From Flavobacterium sp. NRK F7 (GTDB lineage: Bacteria; Bacteroidota; Bacteroidia; Flavobacteriales; Flavobacteriaceae): a stretch of 64,000 nucleotides of DNA. Location of the stretch: the NCBI RefSeq assembly GCF_024054195.1, contig NZ_JAMXLB010000001.1, forward strand, positions 646,493 to 710,492, given 5' to 3'. Both the position numbers and the translations under genes were made by a program. How positions within the stretch are numbered: position 1 is the stretch's first letter; every line of letters begins with the position of its first letter. This document shows, in pieces, positions 7,436-16,900 of the stretch. The notes below the pieces were generated by a model, which had not been told where the DNA came from, did no database searches, and saw only the letters and a list, made by a program, of their open reading frames with translations.

Positions 7436-9700
7436 CTATTTTAAAGTAGCCCGATATAACTTTAATTCTTCCCAAGAAAAAGTATCACCTAGTTTTTCTT
7501 TTACTTGGGATAAACTTTCTCCATTATAATCCTTAAAAGCAAAAGCTAGTGCTTCAACACGTTCTTCAGCCATAATTTCATTAATTTGAATAATTTCCAT
7601 ACGAATTAACTTTTCAAAATGATTGAAAATAGTAGCTTCCGTAAGCTTTCTTTTTTTGGCTATGGCTGTAATTGATAGTTGTTCTTTCCACATTTCAAGG
7701 GTAACTTCTACAGTCGATTGCTTTTGTTTCTTTCCTTTCTTTTTTTCAGATGTATCATAATAACCGTCAAAATCATTTATTATGTTTTGATTTTCAATAA
7801 GATAACGAGCTTTTGCTTGATCTAATTTGGAAACCCGATATTTTTGAATCTGCTTGAAATCTAAACTGTTTTTCGTTAAATCATAATTTTCAGAAAGTAA
7901 ACTTGCCACTTGTTTTGCTTTTAGAAGAACTTTAAGTGTACTAAAAGTATAATCTTCTAATTGATACAGTTCTTTAAAGTACGCTTTTGCATTTTTTGTA
8001 CGTTTGATTGTTTCAATCTGTAAAAGAAGTTCTCCATAGATGCTATCTAAAGTCTTAAAAAAATAATGATATGCTGCTTCACATCTTTCATTAATAAACT
8101 GATTGTCAATTTTTTCCTTTTTAAATAAAGATTCTAATTGTTTTATAAATTTTTCTGATGGACTTTCCAAAACGGCAATAGCTTCCCATTGAGAAGTAAT
8201 CCATGTTAAATGATTGCTTTTTACAGCTTTTGATTCTGACGACGAATAACTGTAATAGTGATTTCTCCATTCTTGAATTAGCTCTTTTAAGTTAAAAGCA
8301 TTGCATAATAATTTTCTTGTAAATTGCTGCTTTTCAATTAAGTAACTATTTCTTAGATCCTGTTCACTTGTTTTATTAGTAGCATAATTAGTGACCGTTT
8401 GATCATTTGCTACCCCATTCATTAGTAAAGGATTGAGTAAGACTAATCCTTGAAGAGTTCGTATTCTTGAAAGTGCTACATAGGCTTGTCCTGGAGCAAA
8501 AACTTGAGAAACATCTAGCACAGCTTTATCAAAAGTCAGTCCTTGACTTTTATGTATCGTAATGGCCCAAGCCAATTTAATAGGATAATGAACAAATGTT
8601 CCAAGTATTTCTTCCTCAATTTCTTTTGTTGTAGGATTAATGTGAAAACGAATATTTTGCCATTCATATTTTTCAACTTCTATAGTTTTATTTTCATCAG
8701 GAAAATGAACTAAAATTTCTTTATTTGAAAGCGATTCAATAATTCCCATTTTACCATTATAATATTGTTTATCAGCATTTAAGTCGTTTTTAATAAACAT
8801 TATTTGAGCGCCTATTTTAAGTTCCAAATGCGCTTCAATGGGGTATATTTTGTCTGGAAATTCGCCAATAATTTCTGCAAAATAACTAAATCGTTGTTCA
8901 GATAAATCTTTTAATGCTTCTTGATTAATAGCATTGGCTTTACTACTATGAGTTGTTAAAGAGATATATCCTTTATGTTTTTTAGGATTAAAAGAGGGTT
9001 GTATATATTGGTTTAGAAGGTTTTGATGTTCTGCTGTAATTGAATTATTTCGTAAGTTATTTAACAATTCAATAAAAACCGGATCAGATTGTCTAAAAAT
9101 AGTCTCGAGCTCAATATATAGTGGGGGAAATTGTTGCATAACATGTGCATTAAAAAAAAATATTCCCTTATAATAATTTTTTAAAACTTGCCATTCTTCT
9201 GATTTTACTACTGGAGGTAATTGTAATAAGTCACCAATAAAAAGAACCTGTACACCACCAAAAGCTTCCTCGTTTCTTCTTGTTTTTCTCATCATAAAAT
9301 CCACAGCATCAAGAACATCAGCTCGTAACATAGATACTTCATCAATCACTAATAATTCTAAGTTTTTTATGATTGCTTTTTTCATAGCGTTCATTTTAAA
9401 ATGCCTTGCTAGTGAAATTCTATTTTCAATTTTTAAAATGGAATGAGAAGGACTAATTTCTTTAGAATCAGGAATAAAAGTAGCAAAAGGAAGTTGAAAC
9501 ATCGAATGTATGGTAACGCCATTAGCATTTAATGCCGCTATGCCTGTTGGAGCTACAACAATAGTGTTTTTGTGTGTAACCTTTAAAATCTCTTTCAACA
9601 ATGTGGTTTTACCAGTACCCGCTTTACCTGTTAGAAAGATAGATTTATTCGTATTATTAATATATTGAATGGTGTATTGAGCTTGTAACGATAATTTCAT
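7436..9700 (-). CDS. PIF1/RecD-like superfamily 1 DNA helicase with C-terminal HTH domain
   Basis: 754 residues. Motifs in order: Walker A GKAGTGKTT (25-33); Walker B LLVIDEVSML (about 116-125); motif III VLFIGDLLQLPPV; ETIFRQSD; and motifs V-VI AWAITIHKSQGLTFDKA and QAYVALSRIRTLQGLVLL. This is the PIF1-like branch rather than UvrD. The last about 90 residues, after a Lys-rich linker (KKKGKKQKQS), contain a helix-turn-helix-type segment (VTLEMWKEQLSITAIAKKRK and onward), resembling the HTH_40 domain of some RecQ-type proteins. It probably acts 5'-3' in genome maintenance (G-quadruplexes, fork restart). It ends 1 nt from the convergent DoxX-like gene and has its own promoter at 9720-9727. Confidence 0.82.
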   Translation of the reverse strand: MKLSLQAQYTIQYINNTNKSIFLTGKAGTGKTTLLKEILKVTHKNTIVVAPTGIAALNANGVTIHSMFQLPFATFIPDSKEISPSHSILKIENRISLARHFKMNAMKKAIIKNLELLVIDEVSMLRADVLDAVDFMMRKTRRNEEAFGGVQVLFIGDLLQLPPVVKSEEWQVLKNYYKGIFFFNAHVMQQFPPLYIELETIFRQSDPVFIELLNNLRNNSITAEHQNLLNQYIQPSFNPKKHKGYISLTTHSSKANAINQEALKDLSEQRFSYFAEIIGEFPDKIYPIEAHLELKIGAQIMFIKNDLNADKQYYNGKMGIIESLSNKEILVHFPDENKTIEVEKYEWQNIRFHINPTTKEIEEEILGTFVHYPIKLAWAITIHKSQGLTFDKAVLDVSQVFAPGQAYVALSRIRTLQGLVLLNPLLMNGVANDQTVTNYATNKTSEQDLRNSYLIEKQQFTRKLLCNAFNLKELIQEWRNHYYSYSSSESKAVKSNHLTWITSQWEAIAVLESPSEKFIKQLESLFKKEKIDNQFINERCEAAYHYFFKTLDSIYGELLLQIETIKRTKNAKAYFKELYQLEDYTFSTLKVLLKAKQVASLLSENYDLTKNSLDFKQIQKYRVSKLDQAKARYLIENQNIINDFDGYYDTSEKKKGKKQKQSTVEVTLEMWKEQLSITAIAKKRKLTEATIFNHFEKLIRMEIIQINEIMAEERVEALAFAFKDYNGESLSQVKEKLGDTFSWEELKLYRATLK

Positions 9701-9719
9701 TTTGGCAGATATTAAAAAA

Positions 9720-9727
9720 CAAATATA
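9720..9727 (-). promoter_or_regulatory. -7 box of the helicase gene
   Basis: TATATTTG on the minus strand, 20 nt upstream of the ATG at 9700, fits TAnnTTTG. No convincing TTTG lies at the usual distance upstream, where the terminator of the preceding gene is found. Confidence 0.45.
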
Positions 9728-9744
9728 TAGAAATGGCTATCAAT

Positions 9745-9773
9745 AAAAAAGCCCCTCAAAAAGGGGCTTTTTT
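9745..9773 (-). terminator. Intrinsic terminator of the OmpH/Skp-like gene
   Basis: An 11-bp perfect stem (9763-9773 with 9745-9755), GC-rich at its centre (GGGGC/GCCCC), with a 7-nt loop and a following T run on the minus strand, 19 nt after the stop of the gene at 9792. Confidence 0.9.
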
Positions 9774-9791
9774 AAAAATAAATGGGAACTA

Positions 9792-10388
9792 TTATTTTTC
9801 TTCTTCTTTTTTATCAGACTTAACGGCTTCTTCTTCTTTCTTATCAGCTCCACCGTTTTTAGCATTAAATTCATCGTTTAATTGTTTTAACACTTTATCT
9901 GTGATGTCATAAGGTTCTTTTGCAAATAGGATCGTTGCTGCATCACCTGTACCATAAATGTAATCGTAACCTTCTTTTTTTCCGTATCCTTTAATATAAT
10001 CTTTTAATTCTTTAACGATAGAAGTTCTGATGCTATCACTTTCCATTTGAATTTGTCTCAATAAAGCATCTTGTTCCATTGAAAGTTCTTGTTCTCTTTG
10101 TTGCAATTCAGCACCTTTTTGTTGTGCCCAAGCCATACCTTTAATTTGAGCATTTCTTTGAAAACCAGAAGCCTCAGTTTGAAAAGCTTTTAATTTAGCT
10201 TCTAAAGGTCTACCCATTTCTTGAGACTTCACTTTGAATTTTTCATCTTCATCTTTAAATTTAGCATAATCCTGAATTAATTTTGCAGTGTCTATATATG
10301 CTGTTTTAAAACTTTCATTTTTATCCTCTTTTTTATCGCAAGAAATAAGTGCAATTGCAACTCCTAAAATCAATAAGGCTTTTTTCAT
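9792..10388 (-). CDS. OmpH/Skp-family periplasmic chaperone-like lipoprotein
   Basis: 198 residues. A lipoprotein signal (MKKALLILGVAIALISC) places the lipidated Cys at residue 17. The body matches the OmpH/Skp pattern: AYIDTAKLIQDYAKFKDEDEKF, a long coiled coil (about 55-115, rich in Q, E and K), then the return strand YDYIYGTGDAATILFAKEPYDITDKVL typical of the family. The tail after residue 175 is Lys/Glu-rich. Skp homologues hold unfolded outer-membrane proteins in the periplasm; a lipidated form would stay at a membrane. It is a monocistronic gene, with its own terminator at 9745-9773. Confidence 0.8.
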   Translation of the reverse strand: MKKALLILGVAIALISCDKKEDKNESFKTAYIDTAKLIQDYAKFKDEDEKFKVKSQEMGRPLEAKLKAFQTEASGFQRNAQIKGMAWAQQKGAELQQREQELSMEQDALLRQIQMESDSIRTSIVKELKDYIKGYGKKEGYDYIYGTGDAATILFAKEPYDITDKVLKQLNDEFNAKNGGADKKEEEAVKSDKKEEEK

Positions 10389-10612
10389 TTTTTAATTTGT
10401 ATTTGCTTTTAAATTATATTTTGAAATTTTTGGTAAAAATAGTAATTCCTTATGAAGTACCAAATTCTATGGTTTTTTTAATCATAAGTAAAATTTATAG
10501 TGTTTAAATTAAATTATAGGTAAAAATTATAAAATTTAACCTATTTAAAGGCGTTTTAAGGTGTTTTTTCTTTTGTTTGAATAGTTTTTACATCATATGT
10601 ATTATTCGTAGA

Positions 10613-11479
10613 TTAATCCTTTTTAAAATCGTTTTCCTGGGTTTTTAAGATATAAATATGAGAAGAATATTCATTTTTAAAAACACCAAGCATATTTGAG
10701 AATAATCCAATACAAAAACCTTTAAAATAATTCATTTTTCCAGTTTTATATTTTTCAGATAAAAGGGAAACATAAAAACTATCAAACCACATCGGTTTCA
10801 CGTGAAACAATTTGATATTTTCTTTAGAAAATATTTTTTTGATTGCAGTTTTAGAAAAATGCCAAAGATGACGAGGTGCGTCATAAGCTGCCCAAAATTG
10901 CTTATAATGTTTTGCATCATACGATTTAAAATTGGGAACAGCAATTATAATGGTTCCATTTGGTTTTAAAAGACGCTTTAATTCTAAAATTTGTTTTTCT
11001 AAATTGGGAACATGTTCCAATACATGCCACATGGTTATCACATCAAAAGAAGCATTAGGTAAAACTTCTAAACTTTCAGATAAAGCTACATTTTTATTCA
11101 ATGCAATTTGTCTTGCTTTATCATTAGGTTCAAAACCCATTATATTCCAACCTTGTAATTTTGCTTCAACTAAAAAATCTCCTGTACCAGATCCTATATC
11201 TAAAACAACTCCTTTATTTGCATATTTTGAAATTAATTTAACTTTATTTCGAATTGCATTTTTTTTAACAAGCTGATAGATTTTTTCAAATAGGGAACGA
11301 GAATTGTCTGTGTGCGAAATATAATCTTCGCTTTCATAATAAGAACCCAGATTATCAATTGAAGGTTGTGGAGTAGTTTTTAATAATTGTAATTCCGAAT
11401 CTAATACTAAAGAAAAAGATTCTCCAGAAACAGAAAAATCTTTAACATGAATATAAGGCTGATTTTCGTTAAAATTCAT
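10613..11479 (-). CDS. Class I SAM-dependent methyltransferase
   Basis: 288 residues. The SAM-binding motif I is VVLDIGSGTGDFLVEAKLQG (about residues 91-110), followed by the acidic GFEPND and the post-motif FDVITMWHVLEHV and LKPNGTIIIAVPN. This is the Methyltransf_11/23 type, often acting on lipids, quinones or surface glycans. The C-terminal about 80 residues carry amphipathic or hydrophobic stretches that may touch the membrane. A parS-like site overlaps codons for KLFHVKP, at 10794-10809. It lies 84 bp after mnmG, separated by a 52-bp palindrome. The substrate cannot be told. Confidence 0.72.
   Translation of the reverse strand: MNFNENQPYIHVKDFSVSGESFSLVLDSELQLLKTTPQPSIDNLGSYYESEDYISHTDNSRSLFEKIYQLVKKNAIRNKVKLISKYANKGVVLDIGSGTGDFLVEAKLQGWNIMGFEPNDKARQIALNKNVALSESLEVLPNASFDVITMWHVLEHVPNLEKQILELKRLLKPNGTIIIAVPNFKSYDAKHYKQFWAAYDAPRHLWHFSKTAIKKIFSKENIKLFHVKPMWFDSFYVSLLSEKYKTGKMNYFKGFCIGLFSNMLGVFKNEYSSHIYILKTQENDFKKD
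10794..10809. promoter_or_regulatory. parS-like site 1 (ParB binding), within the methyltransferase gene
   Basis: GGTTTCACGTGAAACA differs from the widely conserved parS sequence TGTTTCACGTGAAACA only at the first base. It lies in coding sequence for a FHV tripeptide. ParB nucleates on such sites near the origin to drive chromosome segregation. Confidence 0.7.
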
Positions 11480-11510
11480 TTTTTAAAAAATTCTATAAGT
11501 AAATAGTGTA

Positions 11511-11562
11511 ATTGTATTTAGATGAAAATGTTTCACGTGAAACATTTTCATCTAAATACAAT
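11511..11562. terminator. 52-bp perfect palindrome after mnmG, centred on parS
   Basis: Bases 11511-11536 and 11537-11562 are exact reverse complements, with no spacer. The palindrome begins 2 nt after the mnmG stop, so the transcript could fold into a long terminator-like hairpin ending in TACAAT. Its centre is a perfect 16-bp parS. It may therefore act both as transcription terminator and as ParB site; the first role is inferred from position only. Confidence 0.6.
11529..11544. promoter_or_regulatory. parS site 2, perfect consensus
   Basis: TGTTTCACGTGAAACA is identical to the symmetric form of the universal bacterial parS. It is at the exact centre of the 52-bp palindrome between mnmG and the methyltransferase gene. 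Confidence 0.92.
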
Positions 11563-11563
11563 T

Positions 11564-13441
11564 TTATCTTCCCATATGTATTAATAAAACAGAAATATCA
11601 CTAGGGGAAACACCGCTAATACGTGAAGCTTGTGCGATAGTTTTTGGTCTAATTTTATTTAATTTTTGTTTGGCCTCAATAGAAATAGATTTAATTTTAT
11701 TAAAATCAAAATTTTCCGGAATGATGGCATCTTCCAAACGATTCAATTTATCAGCATGATTTTTTTCTTTTTCAATGTATCCTGAATACTTAACTTGAAT
11801 TTCTGCCTGTTCTATAATTTCATTATCTAAATTGTTTTCTTGAATGTAAGATTTTACTTTTTCAAACTTAACGATATCTTCTAAATCTATTTGAGGTCTT
11901 GAAAATACCTTAAACATTTTATCAGGCTGTATCATTAGACTAGAACCTTTTTCTTCTAAAATAGGATTTGCCTCTTCAGGTTTCAAACTGGTTTCTTTAA
12001 AAAAATGAACCATGGCTTCTGATTTGGATAATTTCTCTTCCATACGAATTAAACGTTCTTCTTTAGCCAAACCAATAGCATAGCCTTTTGGAGTTAATCG
12101 AATGTCTGCATTATCTTGACGCAATAAGGTACGATATTCGGCTCTTGAAGTAAACATACGATATGGTTCTTCAGTGCCTTTAGTAATCAAATCATCTATA
12201 AGAACACCAATATAAGCTTCGTTTCTCTTCAAAATAAAAGGGTCACGTGCTTGTACTTTTAAAGCGGCATTAATTCCAGCCATTAAACCTTGTGAAGCAG
12301 CTTCTTCATATCCTGTTGTTCCATTAATTTGCCCTGCGAAATACAATCCACTTACTAACTTCGTTTCTAAAGTATGTTGCAATTGCGTAGGAGGGAAGTA
12401 ATCATATTCAATTGCATAACCTGCTCTAAAAAACTTTACATTTTCAAAACCTGCTACAGATCGCATCGCTTTAAATTGAACATCTTCTGGTAAAGAGGTT
12501 GAAAAACCATTGACATAAACTTCAACTGTATTCCATCCTTCTGGTTCAACAAATAATTGATGACGTTCCTTATCAGCAAAGCGATTAATTTTATCTTCAA
12601 TAGAAGGACAATAGCGAGGTCCTATACTTTTAATACGTCCATTAAACATAGGACTGCGATCAAAACCTTCACGAAGTAAGTCATGAACTTCATTTGAAGT
12701 GTAGGTCATCCAACAAGATTTTTGAACAGCAAGAGGTTTCGTTAAATTAGAATAAGAGAATTTATCTGGAAAAGCATCTCCAGGTTGTTCAATCATTTTT
12801 GAATAATCCAACGAACGACCATCAACACGTGGAGGAGTTCCCGTTTTCATTCGACCAGATTCAAAACCTAATTGAATTAAATCTTCAGTGATTCCAAATG
12901 AAGCACTCTCTCCTGCACGACCGCCCCCAAATTGCTTGTCACCGATATGAATAAGACCATTTAAAAATGTACCATTAGTTAAGATAACCGTTTTAGATTT
13001 AATCTCTATACCTAATGCTGTTTTTACTCCTATTAATTTTCCGTTCTCTGAAATGATACCAGAAACCATTTCTTGATAAAAATCTAAATTAGGAGTTTGC
13101 TCTAAAAGCAAACGCCATTCTTCGGCAAAACGCATTCGATCACTTTGAACCCTAGGGGACCACATCGCAGGACCTTTAGATTTATTAAGCATCTTAAATT
13201 GAATTGCTGTTTTATCAGACACTATTCCTGAATAACCACCCAAAGCGTCAATCTCCCTTACAATTTGTCCTTTAGCAATTCCACCCATAGCAGGATTACA
13301 AGACATTTGCGCAATGTTTTGTAAACTCATTGTAATAAGTAGGGTAGAACAACCCATATTTGCAGCAGCAGCAGCAGCTTCACAACCAGCATGACCTCCG
13401 CCAACAACTATAACATCATATTTTTCTTGAAACAAACTCAT
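11564..13441 (-). CDS. mnmG: tRNA uridine 5-carboxymethylaminomethyl modification enzyme MnmG (GidA)
   Basis: 625 residues, the normal length. The FAD-binding Rossmann motif VVGGGHAGCEAA is at residues 12-23. Family signatures include QMSCNPAMGGIAKGQIVREIDALGG, GRAGESAS, GRMKTGTPPRVDGRS and LVSGLYFAGQINGTTGYEEAASQGL. The C-terminal helical domain ends in RISGVSPSDISVLLIHMGR, which contacts MnmE and tRNA. With MnmE it modifies U34 of tRNAs reading split codon boxes, using FAD, methylene-THF and glycine or ammonium. It is flanked by parS sites on both sides. In many bacteria gidA lies close to the replication origin, which agrees with these sites. Confidence 0.97.
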   Translation of the reverse strand: MSLFQEKYDVIVVGGGHAGCEAAAAAANMGCSTLLITMSLQNIAQMSCNPAMGGIAKGQIVREIDALGGYSGIVSDKTAIQFKMLNKSKGPAMWSPRVQSDRMRFAEEWRLLLEQTPNLDFYQEMVSGIISENGKLIGVKTALGIEIKSKTVILTNGTFLNGLIHIGDKQFGGGRAGESASFGITEDLIQLGFESGRMKTGTPPRVDGRSLDYSKMIEQPGDAFPDKFSYSNLTKPLAVQKSCWMTYTSNEVHDLLREGFDRSPMFNGRIKSIGPRYCPSIEDKINRFADKERHQLFVEPEGWNTVEVYVNGFSTSLPEDVQFKAMRSVAGFENVKFFRAGYAIEYDYFPPTQLQHTLETKLVSGLYFAGQINGTTGYEEAASQGLMAGINAALKVQARDPFILKRNEAYIGVLIDDLITKGTEEPYRMFTSRAEYRTLLRQDNADIRLTPKGYAIGLAKEERLIRMEEKLSKSEAMVHFFKETSLKPEEANPILEEKGSSLMIQPDKMFKVFSRPQIDLEDIVKFEKVKSYIQENNLDNEIIEQAEIQVKYSGYIEKEKNHADKLNRLEDAIIPENFDFNKIKSISIEAKQKLNKIRPKTIAQASRISGVSPSDISVLLIHMGR

Positions 13442-13482
13442 TTAAAATATTTAAAATATTGCTATTTAATAATTAGTTAAAA

Positions 13483-13498
13483 TGTTTCACGTGGAACA
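13483..13498. promoter_or_regulatory. parS site 3, upstream of mnmG
   Basis: TGTTTCACGTGGAACA; its reverse complement TGTTCCACGTGAAACA matches the consensus TGTTNCACGTGAAACA at every position. It lies in the 112-bp gap between ybeY and mnmG, 42 bp before the mnmG start. Confidence 0.9.
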
Positions 13499-13519
13499 AC
13501 TAAATCAGTTACATGAAAA

Positions 13520-13535
13520 TGTTTCACGTGGAACA
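13520..13535. promoter_or_regulatory. parS site 4, upstream of mnmG
   Basis: A second exact copy of TGTTTCACGTGGAACA, 37 bp from site 3 (start to start) in the same orientation, also in the ybeY-mnmG gap. The bases before both are similar (AAAATG and GAAAATG). Confidence 0.9.
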
Positions 13536-13553
13536 AAATAACAGGATTTAAAA

Positions 13554-13973
13554 CTACAGTTCCACGTGGAACATTTTTATTTTTTCTTCTTCTTTAGAAC
13601 GCATTTTGTTGCTTTGTGATTGTGTTTTGTCTTTGTATCCACAATAATGTAAAAGCCCATGTGCCATAACTCTTTTAAGTTCAGCAGGAAAAGTTGTATT
13701 AAAATCAATTGCGTTTTCTTTTACTCTTTCTATAGAAATAAAAATATCGCCACTAATAACACTGCCTTCAGTATAATCAAAGCTAATAATATCTGTAAGT
13801 GTGTCGTGTTGTAAGTATTCCATATTTATCTTGTGAAGATAATCGTCGTCGCAAAATATATAAGCTATTTCTCCTAAAATCTTGTTTTCTGAAGTTATTA
13901 TTTTCTCTAACCAATCTGCATAAACAGCTTCATCTTCTAAAATAAAATCTGTTTCGTAATTAAAATTAATCAT
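13554..13973 (-). CDS. ybeY: Endoribonuclease YbeY (16S rRNA maturation)
   Basis: 139 residues. The family core is visible: NKILGEIAYIFCDDDYL, LQHDTLTDIISFDY (the TDVLSF-type motif), GDIFISIERV, and the metal-binding segment MAHGLLHYCGYKDK. The usual motif is HGxLHLxGYDH; here the third ligand His is replaced, leaving an Asp (KDK), a form I believe is common in Bacteroidota. It starts inside the end of the DUF4175 gene (8-nt overlap), so the two are probably translationally coupled. Its last codons (MFHVEL) overlap a parS-like site at 13558-13573. Confidence 0.9.
   Translation of the reverse strand: MINFNYETDFILEDEAVYADWLEKIITSENKILGEIAYIFCDDDYLHKINMEYLQHDTLTDIISFDYTEGSVISGDIFISIERVKENAIDFNTTFPAELKRVMAHGLLHYCGYKDKTQSQSNKMRSKEEEKIKMFHVEL
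13558..13573. promoter_or_regulatory. parS-like site 5, overlapping the 3' end of ybeY
   Basis: AGTTCCACGTGGAACA contains the 14-bp perfect palindrome GTTCCACGTGGAAC and differs from the parS consensus at two positions. It codes for the FHVE of the YbeY C-terminus. It is the fifth such site within 2.8 kb. Confidence 0.65.
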
Positions 13974-16900
13974 TAGATTTAAAATATTCTTGAACTTTTT
14001 GATTGTAATTTGGCTGCAAAGGTAAACTTTGTCTGTTTAATATTTCTATACTATTTAAATAATCTTTCAATTCTTTCGAAATATCATTGTTTATACCTTT
14101 GTATTCTTTGTTATTAGTGTTTGATTTTCGTTTATTGTCTTCACCTTGTTGTTGAATTGCATTTTCTAATTTTAATAATTCATGTTTTAAATTAAGCATC
14201 TTATTTAAAGTTTCATTTTTAAAACCTTTATTAATTAATTGTTTCTCGATATCTTTCATTTGTTGAAGTGCATTTTGACCCATACCAGTCATCCCTTCTT
14301 TCTCTAAAGCTTTTTGTAAAGCATCACGTAGTTTTTGTTGTTCTTTAATAATTTCTAAGACTTTACCCGCGTCACCTTCCACACCACTTTGGCCTTCACC
14401 TTCTCCCGAGGTTCCTTGTTGACTAGATTTATTTCCTTTTTCACCATTCTTACCATCTTTAGAACCATTTTGTTCTCCTGGTTTTTGTCCTTCTTTTGGG
14501 CCTGCTTTTTGTCCTTCTTTCATGCCTTCTTTCATTTCCTCACCAAGGGCGTCTTGCTTTTTGATAATATCTGGTAATTGCATTCCTTGACCTTGACCCT
14601 TTTTTGGTTTACCTGCACCACTGCTTTGCATCATCATTTGGTCGCGAACATTACTTAAAAAGTCTGCTAATTTATTAGCACTAGTTAAAACATATTGTTG
14701 ATGGGAAGCTCCTTTATAAATATTATTATCTGCTAAAACTTCCAAAGATTTATCTAAATTGTAATGAATGTCACCTATTTCGTTTAAGATAATTTCAGTG
14801 ATTTTTGGATTACGTAGAGACATGGCAAACAAACTATCATCTATATGCTTGAATTGATTTTTTAAATCTTGTTGCTCTTTTAAGATTTTATTAAACTGTA
14901 AGGATTTAGTTTCAACTTTTTTAGTCTGATTCATTAATGCTTCTTCGTTAAACGAAAATGATAATAGATTATCAAGAATCTGACGCATCATTTTAGCATC
15001 TTCTTCCATCTGTTCGCTTTCACCTGCTTGCATAGACATAGCCATTTTTTGACCCATTTGCTTCATTTTAGAACCCGCAGCTTTTTGGTTCTTACCAGCA
15101 TTTTGCTTATTGTTATTTTGTAGATCATCTTCAGCTTTATTTAAATCATTTTCAATATCATTACTTTCATTTTGATCCAAAGGAATTTCTAAAGGGGCTT
15201 TTAATTCTTTATTATCTTTATCTAAATCTTTTAATTCTTTTTGCAAAGCATCAAATTCATTAGAAAGTCTTTTTTGCTTTTCTAAAGAATTATCTTTGTC
15301 ATCTGCTAATTTTTCTTCTTTTTCACCAAGGATGTTTAATTTATCAGCTAATTGTTCTGCCTTTTTTTCTACGTAAAAACGTTTAGTAAGTTCAACTAAT
15401 TGCTCAAGATTCTTAGACTGGTTTTTACTATTTTGTTTTAATTTATCTGCTTTTTCAAATAATTTATCTTTCTCTAATTTTTTTGACAATTCTTCTAATT
15501 CTTTTAATAAAGCTTCATTTTCTTTAGATTGCTTTTCAGCTTCTTCCAAGCGTCGAATTAATTCTTCTTTATCTTTATCCATCTTCTCAGGATTAAACTC
15601 CTCTAAATTTTCAGACAACTTTTTAGTGAATTCTTTCATCATTTCATCTTGTTGCTTTTGACGATTGATGAAATCATTAACTTTCTTTTGATCTTGAAAA
15701 GATAAATTTTCTTTCTGTTTGTTTAGTTTTTGCAGTTTATCTAATTCTGTAAGTTGCTTATCTTGATTTTGTAAAGATTTTTCTAAACTATTTATATTCT
15801 CGTTTTGCTCTTTTAATAAAGCATCTTCAACTTCAGTCTTTGATCTTTCATAATGTGAAAAAACAGAAGATTTTGAACTTTTAAAATGATTAACTTGATC
15901 ATTATCAAATATTTCAAAGTAATATTCATAATCTATACCTGGAGATAAGTCAATACCGTCTGGAAAATGGTAAATAAAACGATCTACAAGATTGCTTTTT
16001 AATTGAATTGAGTTCGTTTTTAATATCGTAGGATGCAATTTATCATAATAAACTACTTGCAATTTAGACAAGCCGTAATCGTCACTAACTTCACCTAGGA
16101 TAACATTATTTTTCATTTTTAAACTATCTGGAACAAATTGAGCACTAATAGTTGGATATTGATCTTTTATAATAGCAATTTGATAACCTAATTTTTCAAA
16201 ATTCTGTATGTTCTGATTGGAAGTTAAAATTTCATAAGTTATTGGATTTACAATTCGAGAACTATATTGAAAACTATTATTTGATTTTTTAAAAGGAACG
16301 ATCGAATTCTTTGTTTTAAAGGAAATAGCTGTTGTAGCAAGTGCATCTATTTGCCAAAAAACTTGAGTGCCTTCTGGAACCATAGCGTTTCCAGAACCAA
16401 GTAGTACTTCATCTGCTTTTTTAAGATAAGGCGGATAATGAAGGCGCATTTGAAAATTAGAAATGGAAGGAACAGAAATTACTTTTAAGAGATAATTTTG
16501 ACTTTGAATACCATTAGATTCAAAATAGAAAGGAGTGTCTGAATGGATATTTTTAAAAGTAAAATAGTAGGAACCTTTCGCTTTTTTTTCTAAGAAATAA
16601 GTTTCATCATTAATAATTATAGAAGCATTTTCTGGAATAATTTTACCAATAGTAGTAACATCTACAGTAAAATCTTGTCCTTGTTGTACCAACAAATTTC
16701 GGTCTGTAATTACAAATTGAAATGGAGCAGGAGCATTATAATGGGTTTGAAAATGAACCACGCGGTCCAAACTAGTTGTAATTATGTTTGCATTACCAGA
16801 AATGAAAAACAAAAGCAAAAGTAAAATTGGTACTATTGCATAGGGTAAATATTTTTTGTTTTTTGAAAAAGAAATAGCATTGGAAAATGGTATAGGAGAA

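Noticed and set aside
12244..12249. CACGTG hexamer in mnmG as a sixth parS
   Set aside because: Flanks (GGGT and CTTG) do not match parS. The same applies to CACGTG at 12826-12831 and 23760-23765.
14386..14640. Gly/Lys/Gln low-complexity stretch of the DUF4175 gene as a frameshifted or foreign segment
   Set aside because: The frame is continuous and the downstream residues still match the helical tail; low complexity is common in this family.
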